Source of the DNA: Lepidodermella squamata | Taxonomy: Eukaryota > Gastrotricha | Length of the DNA: 64,000 nucleotides | NCBI GenBank assembly: GCA_047495785.1 | Contig: JBLDXI010000032.1 | Coordinates: forward strand, 930,001 to 994,000 | Direction: 5' to 3' | Shown: positions 11,997 through 22,300 of the stretch, piece after piece | How the letters are laid out: every line of letters begins with the position of its first letter | How positions within the stretch are numbered: the first letter of the stretch is position 1 | Program-made: the position numbers and the translations under genes | Notes under the pieces: model-generated | Told to the model about the DNA's origin: nothing | The model's input: the letters and a program-made list of their open reading frames with translations, nothing else | The model's database searches: none

Positions 11997-12895
11997 ACGA
12001 TGTATCTTAAATTATTAGTTTACATTTTCCTACTTCTTTTTCGACAATCTTCGTCTTATAGAAATATCTCCCAACAAGACACAGGTTTTACGGCAGAATA
12101 AAACTGCTTACTGGCTGTCGAGAGGCAGTAATCGTAACTTAGCAATATGGCTGCAATCAGATAGTCCCGTTTGACGGCCTTTGGCTTCTACAAAGTACCA
12201 AGTGTTATCAGTACCCTTCCGCCCTACCCAATAGCGACCAAATACGGCATATATGAACGTGGAGGGAATTGTAAGCATGAATTATTTTAACCAAGTTGCT
12301 GGAGATGCTGCGACAGCACAGTCTTTATTGCTTTTTTCAAATCATTCATTTGATTGATTCTATCTAGGCAATATATTGCATGTCTGCCCAGTGCAAAATT
12401 CAATTTTGCCGTAAAGCCGGCGGGGCTATCAAATCGTTTTACCATGCTGGTCTAAGATCTACCTGGCCAGTGCTAGAACTCTGTTGTTAGTGGAAAATCT
12501 TTCATTTAGAAATCAGGATTTAAATTATCTACGACACTTGAAATGATTAACGATTTCCTGAATAGATTTCTCAATCTTTGAATTACTTATATGGAGGCAT
12601 GCGAGGAGTTGTATCGCAGACTCAGGCGGCAGGCTTGTAAGTAAAGTCGTTCACCCTATTGCCGGCAAAAATGCTCCTACGTTCCATGTCTTAACTTTTT
12701 CCTTTGTGGAATAGTTATGACTCGTGTTGAGAGACCCATCTCGACAAATCCTTGCATCAGCTGAGGCGTACGCTTGCACTTTCCTCATTCTTGAGGCTCT
12801 AAATGTCATGCTCTAAATTAACTTGACAATAATTTTTCATTTTCAGATGACTTATATTTATCACTGATATTCGTTTTCAAGAATAGCAGACACTA
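11997..12895. other. spacer before the DNAJ gene
   Basis: No coding signal. At 12826-12845 a pyrimidine-rich stretch ends in TTTTTCATTTTCAG, about 50 bp before the DNAJ ATG. This is a strong 3' splice site with no donor identified upstream, so it is either the end of a 5' UTR intron or a spliced-leader acceptor. Confidence 0.45.
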
Positions 12896-14066
12896 ATGTC
12901 TAGTGCGAACAAGGACGACAGCGAGCGCTGTATCGCTATCGCCATTCAAGCCATTAATGATGGAGACCTTGATAAAGCAAAACGATTCTTGGAACGCTCC
13001 ATCCGACTATACCGTACCGACAAAGCTCAAGGTAATTTGCTCGAGATTCTGATAAAGTTACTTCTGAAATCGTTTTTTAGATCTTCTTGACATGGTGTCC
13101 AAGAAAAAAGAAGAGCCCAGTGGAGGCGATTCAGCATCCAAGAATGGGACTTCAAATGGTTCCGATGAAAATGCTCGCCCCTCACAAGAGTCATTCAGCC
13201 ACCCGCAAACCAGCTCATCATCCTCGAAAGACTATACCGAGGAACAGTTGGAATCGGTGCGAAAAATTCGCAAATGTAAAGACTACTACGAGATTCTCGG
13301 CGTGTCTCGCGACTGCTCAGAGGCGGATTTGAAGAAATCCTATCGTAAACTCGCCCTTCAATTTCATCCCGATAAAAACAAAGCCCCCGGTGCTGCTGAG
13401 GCGTTCAAGGCCATCGGAAGCGCTTTCGCCGTGCTAAGTAACGCTGAAAAGCGGAAACAGTACGATTTGTACGGAGCTGATTCAGAACAAGTCAGAGGAG
13501 CTACGGCGTCAACAACACGGCGCCGCCCGGGTAATTACCAGGGCGACTATTTCGAACACGATTTCTCACGCGGCTTCGAGGGTGACATGACTGCTGAGGA
13601 GCTATTCAACCTGTTTTTCGGCGGCGGGTTCGGCCAGGCCCAGGTGTACCACTTCGGCAATAACGGCCAGCGAATTCATCGCCGAAATCAACACGCCCAG
13701 CAACAGCAGCAGGTCTCGTCATTCGGATTCTGGCTGCAATTACTGCCCCTTATCGCCCTAGTTTCCGTCTCACTACTTAGCACGTTATTAGTCTCTGAAC
13801 CGATGTTCAATTTGCATCGAAATGCGAAATATTCGGTGGAAAGGCGGACGCGGAATATGAACATTGCGTATTACGTGAAGCCGGACTTTCCGCAAACGTT
13901 CACCGGGCAGCTCGATAGGTTCGAGCGGCAGATAGAGGAGGAGTATGTCAATCAGCTGCAAATGACTTGTTACCGGGAGCGCGCGGCGAAAGAAAATCTC
14001 TTTTTACGGGCGCAATATTTTGGCAATCGGGAAATGTATCGACATGCTGAAAATATGGCAACGTGA
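12896..14066 (+). CDS. DNAJB12/DNAJB14-like ER membrane co-chaperone
   Basis: Exon 1 (12896-13031) and exon 2 (13081-14066) flank a 49-bp intron and give 373 residues, within the DNAJB12/14 range. DNAJB12/14 are ER tail-type proteins with a cytosolic J domain that recruits Hsp70 for ER-associated degradation. The N-terminus ([19 protein letters not shown]) matches the conserved helical region of the family. The J domain runs from about 112 to 180 ([13 protein letters not shown] at 141-143), then comes a Gly/Phe part ([11 protein letters not shown]). One membrane segment lies near 260-283, followed by the lumenal DUF1977 region ([24 protein letters not shown]). The family normally ends about 15 residues later, after a TPSC-type motif; here the frame stops at ENMAT. 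Either the tail is lost or a last exon was missed. A 29-bp GT-AG segment from 14062 would extend the frame, but unconvincingly. Confidence 0.92.
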
Positions 14067-14588
14067 GTTTCAATTGCTAACAGCTTTGTAGGGATCTGTT
14101 GCCACCAACTAAATTTTGCTTAGAATTACAAGAAAATTGTATTGTGAAATATTCTCGAAATACTATTGTTCTTCCTTTTGGGTCGAGATGTTAAAATATT
14201 TAATTTTTAAAGTTTGAGAGATTCATCCTGAGAATTATTAGAACTAAAGGGTTGGTAGTTGGTCAAAGTCTAGGAAAGAAAACAGATGATTAGTGGAAAC
14301 TAGGCGAACCCTTTATTATGTACAGAATCAGCGTTTATATAGATTAGAGCAACAGAAAAGGAAACGTGATAGCAACCGGCAACGTGCGGGGTCACGTGCC
14401 GATATTCTTGACTCTTTAAACTAAATATCAACAAGAATATGGTTACGCTTGAAAAGAAATAACAGACTAGCAGAAAATTCTGACCTTTCTGCCAGCCGGA
14501 GTTTTGGCGAGTCGCTCCTTTCTAAGTCTAACAGTCTAATATATGCTTTCTACTAAATTTTTGTCCATGGTAAGCTTTGGAACAGCCA
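14067..14588. other. spacer after DNAJ gene
   Basis: AT-rich and without a recognisable gene, element or RNA. Confidence 0.4.
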
Positions 14589-14949
14589 TTATTTGCTCTC
14601 GGCGGTAGTAACGTGCCATTTTGAACGGCAACCAAAGTGGTTATCCAGAGCCTCCTCTATAATGGCGGTAGCATGAAGAGGACTGGGACCGTTGCTGCGG
14701 ATCATCAGTTCCGAGTCCATTGCTGAAAAAGCCAATTGGCCTGCGAGGGTGAGCGACTGACCCAAACACCGAGCCCCACGACTCAACGACAGACTCGACG
14801 GCCGAAAGACTGATTAAGAACTTGAGTCGATCGTTAAAGTTATAAAGTTTCGTATGTTTCAAAACTTTGAGTACGCCGTCGCCCTTGCGCCATTGCCACC
14901 GCGGGGTGTGCTCGGTTTCTTGAAATTGCTTGTAGGCCGATTCTTTCAT
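14589..14949 (-). pseudogene. frameshifted fragment of an uncharacterised animal protein
   Basis: Two overlapping minus-strand frames look like one protein broken by a single-base shift at a T run near 14730. The upstream frame reads KFLISLSAVESVVESWGSVF and then AHPRRPIGF. The downstream frame continues SAMDSELMIRSNGPSPLHA and ALDNHFGCRSKWHV. The arrangement 'ESVVE-W-GSV' followed by a 'NGP ... AI-EALD-HFG' block resembles repetitive, mobile-element-associated animal proteins of unknown function; this recognition is weak. No start or splice sites are visible, so I call it a decayed copy. Sequencing error at the T run is an alternative. Confidence 0.45.
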
Positions 14950-17457
14950 CAGATTTGGGTTGAAGCCGTACGAAGTATTAGTATTTGGGAAAACCGAAAC
15001 ATGTGATGCAACGATAAATGGTATTGTCGCGGCTCAAGCAGCATTCAAGTCTGCTGCCAATTCGATGCCTAATGCAAGTGACATTATAGTCACAGATAGT
15101 CGCATTGCGGCGATGAGTAGTGGATGTAGTCGAGAAAACATAGTCGGTGTTGTTAGCAGCGGTAGCTTTATCAACGAAAGTCAAAAGGTAGTGGGTCAGC
15201 TGAAGAAAACTGAAAATTATCCAAGGACGAAATTCTAATCAAGCTGATTCGAAAACGACTACTCAGTAGCGTGATATTGATACGTGAGCGCGAATAGGCG
15301 GGTGACAGCAGGATCAGGCTGAGTAGGCTCCACATTTACTGGCGTGTTTTCGATGAAACTTGATGTCCCAAGGGGGCAGTTTAAAGAGGATCGTGGCCCT
15401 AAAATTAGCAATAAGTAATAGGTCCAGCTGAAAACGACCCCTTATAGCACAAAGCCCTCCTTTACTATTAGCTACTTGGCCCTAGCTCATACACTCCCGG
15501 AGTATGTTGGTGACGTCGATTTCTTGTAAAAGCTTCGGTAATATTCATGCGACTCAAATACTCCCAGCCTTGAAGCAAACTTAGCTTCGAAATGTCGGGT
15601 CATTGTATTCAAAGTTAGGTAAACAAGGTCGCTCCGACTTCGATAATTGCCCATTTTTCATGCATTTCCATTGATTAAAGCAGTTCTTTAACACGCTTCC
15701 AAGTTTAGCCTTCACATGGGATGCTTTTCATTTTTCGGCGGTGGGTTCAAGATACATGATAAATAAGGATTGCTGGCTGATAATCGATTAGACTTTAATA
15801 TTATACTTTAATTCCAAGCAAAATCAGTAAAATTTGAAAATGAAAAATAATTGGCCATCACTCAACGAAACTGATCCGAGCAGAAAAATAGACATACTTA
15901 GAGGTGTTGTTTATATCACGGAGAGCGAGCCAATATAATTCGGAGCAAATCTATTCCGAGATTTAACGCTCATCACAATTAAGCGAATTTTGTGGGTTTG
16001 ATCGGCACAGCGCAATGCCGAAGGATAAGCGAGGTGTTCGCGGGGAATTATCCCATCGGCGATGCAGCCCAATAAATCGAGCTTCGAACTACGACTCGAT
16101 CGCCAGGTTTTCGTCGGAAGTCATTTCATCTCTGGAGCAAATTTTCTCCAATAAATGAGCGTCGTAATAGACTCGATTGGCAGCTTTAATTTGCTGAGAC
16201 ATCGCCCAGGGTCTAATAATTATGAAACCTTTTGCTTCACTTTCGCGAGTTCATAGTTGAAATCATTTTTATTACAGTTTCCTTTCATCTTAATTTTTCA
16301 ACGTACCTAAGTATGAATGTAGGCAGTAATAAATTAAAATTTATTTTACCAAATTTTTCGGAAAAAAATAATTTCTGTTTCTAAAATTTACATTAAAAAC
16401 GATTTTGGTGGCAACTCGAACCCCTGAATAATTTTCACAGCTGTGTTTATTAACATGTTTTTTGTTTTCATTAGGCCTGCCTGTGATTCGCTCAAAGAGC
16501 TCGTCGTAAACGCGTAGTGTTTCCTATTGGCGCTCTCCCTACCTGTCAGATTGAATGAACTTTATAATAATTATATAATGTATTCAATTCTCGTATTCGT
16601 GGCTGTAAAAATGATAAGCAAGCAAAGTATAAAACATCAATAATAAAACGCAATGAAAAGTGAACATTATATGACGCGTGAAAACTCCCGAATTTTCACA
16701 TAGCCGTTGAATAAATCAAGATTTTAGCACTAAAATTCGGGAGTTGGACCGCAAAAAAATGCTGTAGAAACGTCTTTTGTAAACCTGTTTTGTTTGTTTG
16801 TCTATATTTCAGCTTTTTTCGTTCTCTGGTGTTTCAAAATAGTTCATAAAAATGACGCGAAATAAATGACTCGCTCTGAATCGGAAGAACCAAAACAAGC
16901 CCAGAATTCCCATGGGCGCACGAAACAATAATAAAGTTTGACCAGTAGCAGCTTAGCATAATTGTTATACTTGAGAAAAATAATGTAGGCACGTTTCCAA
17001 CTCACATTTATTGTTATTATTATTTATCGCAGAAGAGTCCGTGTGATTTTTTTCAATAATTTCTCCTCAGTTCGCAAATAGCTTGGAAAATCAACTTGCC
17101 CGATGTTGTACTACTGTTATCGCGTATTTAATCATCAACCGTCTTGCATATCGCTATAGTCATCAGATAACATTGCTATTTTCTTTCAAACATCCAAATT
17201 GATGAATATTATATCCAACAATAATCACAATATTTCCTATGTAAAAAAGTAGCCAATAGTTATCGTACGCGAGTGATGGTGCGAAGCTTGCAATTTTTTT
17301 CGGTTTTCTTTTCTCTCTCCAAGTTTTGTATTCGCGTCGTTTTGTACGTGAGATGAAAATTTTCCAGAGTGTGCACAAAAAAAATCATAATTATGAAAAA
17401 AGACAACTTCTGATCACAATTAATATCCGAAAAATCGTTCCTCTCTCTTTTTGTTCA
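14950..17457. other. non-coding stretch
   Basis: The plus-strand frame 14960-15238 is open, but it lacks motifs, domain structure or splice signals. The rest is AT-rich spacer with no gene, RNA or clear repeat that I can support. Confidence 0.4.
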
Positions 17458-17690
17458 GTATAATAATATAACGTTAATTACAATAGCGAATGAATTATTA
17501 TTATTATTATTGTTATTGTGGACGAAATTCGGTCTAACCGAAGTGATGACGATGGCTTATATAATGAAAGAATGAGAATCGCAAATAAAAATTGACTCAA
17601 TTTTTGCTATGATTTGTTGTGTTAAAATGTGTTCAGGAAGCAGTCGCACATTTTTGTTGACGAAGGTGATTTAGCGGCGAGGCTAATAAA
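17458..17690 (+). repeat. 230-bp segment duplicated at 28.2 kb
   Basis: Nearly identical, in the same orientation, to 28240-28475. The copies share an (ATT)n run (one unit longer in the second copy), a 'GTGGACGAAATTCGGTCTAA' block, 'GGCTTATATAATGAAAG', and the closing 'GCGGCGAGGCTAATAAA'. I see only a handful of differences. Flanks diverge sharply on both sides. No open frame runs through it. Confidence 0.9.
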
Positions 17691-17814
17691 TGAGCGAATG
17701 AGTGATTACTGTGCAATATTCGAATTCACTAGAGCGTGTCGCATTGAATACAGACCTGTACAAGGTGGCTAAAAAGTGCGTTATTTTGGCCGCCGCATAG
17801 ATAAATAGAGGAGG

Positions 17815-17885
17815 GAGCCCTAATTTCGGCCACTTCCTAAATTCGGCCGCTGCGTCCTAACTTCGGCCACCGGCCGAAATTCGGA
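17815..17885 (+). repeat. short tandem array of CCTAA(A)TTCGGCC-type units
   Basis: Three to four degenerate units reading CCTAATTTCGGCC, CCTAAATTCGGCC and CCTAACTTCGGCC sit in about 60 bp. The same core occurs at the end and in the middle of both 0.55-kb inverted arms at 18.2-18.7 and 22.2-22.7 kb, so this is probably a degenerate piece of that family. Confidence 0.6.
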
Positions 17886-18174
17886 CACTTGAGTGCTGTG
17901 CAGCAGTTTTATTTGCACGCAATTCAAGAAATTTGCATTGTTGGGCCATCTGTTTCATGATTTTTCAAGCACGTGATCGCAAAAAAATAAGCGAGCGAGC
18001 GGGCTTATGTCGCTTCTCGAGTGCTCTGTTACCGCTACTTTGCAGGTATAATTTATCTGAAACTGGCTCTTTAAAATTTACTGCTTTCACCTCAATAATT
18101 ACCAGCTAAACGCCAGCTTCATTTTGGTATAAAATATTCTATCTAAAACCGCCCAGGTGAAGAGATCGAGAGAG

Positions 18175-18726
18175 CCAATTTTAGGGTTTTCGAGGGTTCG
18201 ATTCCAAAAATTAGCAGTCAATAGTGGAATTGAATTCGGGAAAACAAAATCGATACTCTCATTCTACAAGAGGCAAGGGATTTTTTAGATATTTTTCCAG
18301 AATTTTAGAAAGTCAACCGCATTTAGGCTATGAGGTAGAAAACAAGTTATCAAACTTGTACCTGTCAAAACAAGTTTGAGTTTCAGGCATCACGTCGTCA
18401 AGGATAAGCTCACAGGTGAAGCAACAAAGGCGGTTTTTATAGTCAGCTTTTTGAGACAAAGCTAACGATACCAAACTTGCAGTATTAGTGTACCTGGATG
18501 AGGTGGCCGAAATTAGGGCACCCCGCTCCCTAATTTCGGCCGGGTGTCTGGGTGACTAAACAATTAGCCATAAATCAAGGGAAAATCGTATGGGCTTGCG
18601 GAAAGCGGCATTCGATACCCTAAGAACTCCTCCTTAATTCTGCTTTTGCCGAATATTTTCTAAAAATTCACCTGGCTGGCAAAGTAGGAAAAACCTGAAA
18701 AGCGGCCGAAATTAGGGCGGGGTGCT
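18175..18726 (+). repeat. left arm of 0.55-kb inverted repeat pair
   Basis: Reverse complement of 22155-22726 over its full length, with scattered substitutions and small gaps. One end reads AGCACCCCGCCCTAATTTCG (as seen in the other copy), the other 'GAGGGTTCGATTCC'. An internal gapped palindrome of GGCCGAAATTAGGG units sits near 18510-18545. No coding frame is shared, so both copies look like a non-autonomous element. Confidence 0.88.
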
Positions 18727-19364
18727 TTAAGTGAGAAAAGATAGGGTAGAGTCGCCTAATGATGCATAAATGAGGGGTAAAAATTTTGAAAATTTGTTTC
18801 TCATCAGCCGTTGGGTCTTTTTCGAAGCGGTTGCAGATAATGTACTTCGTTGGATTTTTTTCATAGCGTCAAAAATCGAAATTTGCTGTTCAGCCTATTG
18901 GAACCGTAGATAAAAATAATCTAAAAAGTTGTTCTAAAAATCGAATAATGTTTCGGTAATCATTCTCTTTGATTGGCCGGCAAGGCATCGTAGCTCTCGA
19001 GCTTCGTTCAGCCAAATCGGCATCAGACTACACACAGCGATGACCCGAGAAGTATCTTCTACTCAGTCAATTTCTCTCTGGAAACGACCTATTTTCCCGC
19101 AATTTTCCCGCGAACGCAGCGCGGTCCGTGAGGTTTCCATCGAATTCAGCCAGCCGTTAGGTCTCCTGTCAATTTACCGTAGTTTTTGTTTTCAAACTTT
19201 CAAAAACAACGCACACGTGATTTATCTCCTTCCATTGTAGCATGACACTAGAAAAACGACCACGAGCTAATAAACGTAGCCACAGGAGTGGTAAATCAAC
19301 TCAACTTAATAGAGGAGTTATTTTTTTTAAATCATACATTTGGATGAGGCCAAATACAAGCGAA
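18727..19364. other. spacer before the lectin gene
   Basis: No gene seen. A frame open from 19242 runs into the lectin start but has a poor N-terminus; the ATG at 19365 is preferred because it gives a signal peptide. Confidence 0.4.
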
Positions 19365-22300
19365 ATGGATACCATTGTCAAAGTGGCTTTCGTGGCTGCC
19401 GCCATGATGATAGGCGCTACCAACGCCCAAGGTTGGGTTCGCTGCATCTCGCAGTTCGACGACTCGTTCGTCGATTGTCGCCAGTTGCCGGCCGGCTGCT
19501 ATCTATTGCAAGAATATCAAGCAAGTTGATGGCAGTCACTCGGTATTTCAACAAATAGTCTTGTTTTTCTTCGCCAGTACGGTACAAGCCACACGGATAA
19601 ATTGCTGTGCATGCATGGGGTGAGCTTATCTTTCCCAATTATCAATAAATCAGTTTTCAATAAATTGTACAGACCGCCAGGATGTGCTATAGATCGACGG
19701 AGTTCACTACTCGCTGTAGACCCGGAAATCCAGGCTGCATAGATAGAGACGAAATACAGGTAATAAATCATTCCATCGCATACTTTTCTAGCTGTTTCAA
19801 TTAATTTCAGGTCAGTATTTCGTTCAACGGCGTGTACCCGCTCAAATCAAATATGGCGGCTTGCTTGGCGTATGAGACCAACTTCACGGTTTGATAATTT
19901 CATCCACTGATGACGTCACCTTTATTCGACTTCAACAATACAGAACCAAGCTTTCGATTCGTGCGTATTTTGGCCAGATGGAGGAGGCCCATTAGCGAAG
20001 TGCCTCCCTACCGGCTCACAATGTACCGCCCCGTATTTCGTGAGTTTAAAATTACCCAAAAAAAATCATTTCGGTGTATATGAATGTTCTCAGTTCCCGG
20101 GCAAAACTAACTTTCGAAACCTTGACGCGTGCCTTGAAAGTGGAAAAGGTGAGCCAATCAATTTTCAAAGTTCGATCGGAATCCTGAATTGAAGCCTAAC
20201 ACCTAACGCATTAGACTTTAAACCGGAGCTTCCTGACCTGAGAAAGCCGTACAAGCGGTGTTTCAACGCAACAACAGCTCAATTCATTGGCTGCCGCCTC
20301 AACAGCTCTGGCTGCTTGGCCGGCGAAACAGATGAGTTCTCGCCTCGAGCCTACCGCTACAAGGAAAACTGCCTTCTATGGGTAAGTTCTGTCATTTAAT
20401 ACATAAGGGCACATCATAGACGACACCGTAACAGATAGGAAGCAAACGATCTTTCCATAGTGAATTTGGGAAGTGACTATTTACACCCACTAAAGGGTGT
20501 CACAAGGTGACTATTTGCACCCAGTGGGTGTTCTTAACCTGCTAAATACACCCTTTTCGGGTGTAAATAGCAAGATTGGAGCACCCACTGGGTGTAAATA
20601 GTCGCCTTATGACACCCATCAGGTGGGTGCAGATAGCCTTGACCGTGAATTTATTCGAGCTGTTATTGCAAAGGGTGCGGCACGCGACCACTTTTTATGC
20701 CACCTAATCCGCCCATTATAATTTTAATTAATTTCTAAAATCCACCGACCAAATGTTCATTTTTCAAACATTTTGAATTTTGGTAGGTAAATACTAGATT
20801 TCGCGATCTCTCGAATAAGCTCAGGTACATCTTGTAGGCTCGCATGATTAATTTTCTAGAATTAGTAGAAAAGTGCAGATTTTCGGCAAATTTGCCATTC
20901 TTCTGCCGCGGTTGGCTCATCCGGAAAATTTTTGAAAATTCTAAGAAAACTAGTTCGTCCATGTTGAAAATTTTCTCTATCCAACGATATAAGAGGACAA
21001 GGGGCGTTAACGCACAGGAATCAGCCCAAAGCAGGGCGTTAAAATCGCCTGCGGCAAAATGTTCAGATTTTGGCTGAAAAAAACTAGAAAATATTCCTCG
21101 AGCCGCAGTTTACGAATTAGGGCATGCCGTGTTGAACAGAGGTGAGCAAAGGGGAGAACAAAATTGCTGAAGAGGGCAAAAAATTCAAAAACGACCCCAA
21201 ACGCCAAAAATACGACTTTTGACACGTAAAAATAAATACAAGACAAATTAGCGTAATAATATTCGATTTTATTAAATTTTATTAATAAAATTAAATTATA
21301 AAATTATAAAATTAAATAATTTTAAATTTTATTAGGTAATAAAATTTAAAAAATTTCATGTGAAGGTATAAAAGGCGCATTTTTTTGTCAAGTTTTTTTT
21401 CTTCGTGTTTATTGCAACGAAAATCATCACTTTTTGCTGCGCAAAGTTGTCAAATAGTTACATCTTTACACGCCCACAGATAATTCTGCGTAGCTCTTAC
21501 ACGATAGTGGCAATGGAATAATAGATTCAGAATGAAAAGTTCTAAATGATGGTTTTTTTATGGCATTATCTTATGGGAGGATTTTCCATCTTAACGCCCC
21601 TTGTCCTTTGTCCGGTAACTATCTTATTTTGATTTTCCAATATTTTTGGGGTCAAAAAATTACTTTTTTTGACGGAATGTCTACTTTTTTATAACGGAAT
21701 GTCTATTCGTACATAGTATGTACGCGAAAATTGCTATTCGTACATAGTTTCAAAATGAAATTTCTGGAATCAATAACTATGTCAGTCTAATTTTTTGCGT
21801 GCACATAGCTGAGTATCAGGTCTATCACCCCCCAAAAGATCATGCATAGACACCCTATGGAAGAGTCGCAAAGCAACCAACGAAATTCAGCCACTAAATA
21901 GCTCTCACTTTGGTGCGTCCAACTGTAAAATTTCATGATGCTACCGTCAAATTTCGAATTTCCACACCTTGCTGAAAAATCGGGGAAAACTATGTACGAA
22001 TAGCAATTTCTGCGTACATAATTATGTACGAATAGCAATTTTCGCGTACATAGTTATGTACGAATAGCTTGACCCTTTTTTTAATTGATTAAAATTATAA
22101 TGGGCGGATAGTGCGTTAGGTGGCATAAAAAAGTGGTCGCGCTTTTTGTAATAGAGCACCCCGCCCTAATTTCGGCCGCTTTTTAGGTTTTTCCTACTTT
22201 GCCAGCCAGGTGAATTTTTAGAAAATACTCGGCAAAAGCAGAATTAAAGACGAGTTCTTAGGCTATCGATGCCGCTTTCCGCGAGTCCGGACGATTTTAC

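Noticed and set aside
14960-15238. 92-residue plus-strand frame beside the pseudogene
   Set aside because: Open but compositionally bland (Ala/Ser-rich), with no known domain; may be part of the same decayed element.
17496-17520. ATT-rich tract as a CRISPR-like or satellite array
   Set aside because: Simple microsatellites like this and those near 4150, 32075 and 38411 are ordinary; no spacer-repeat structure exists in the window.
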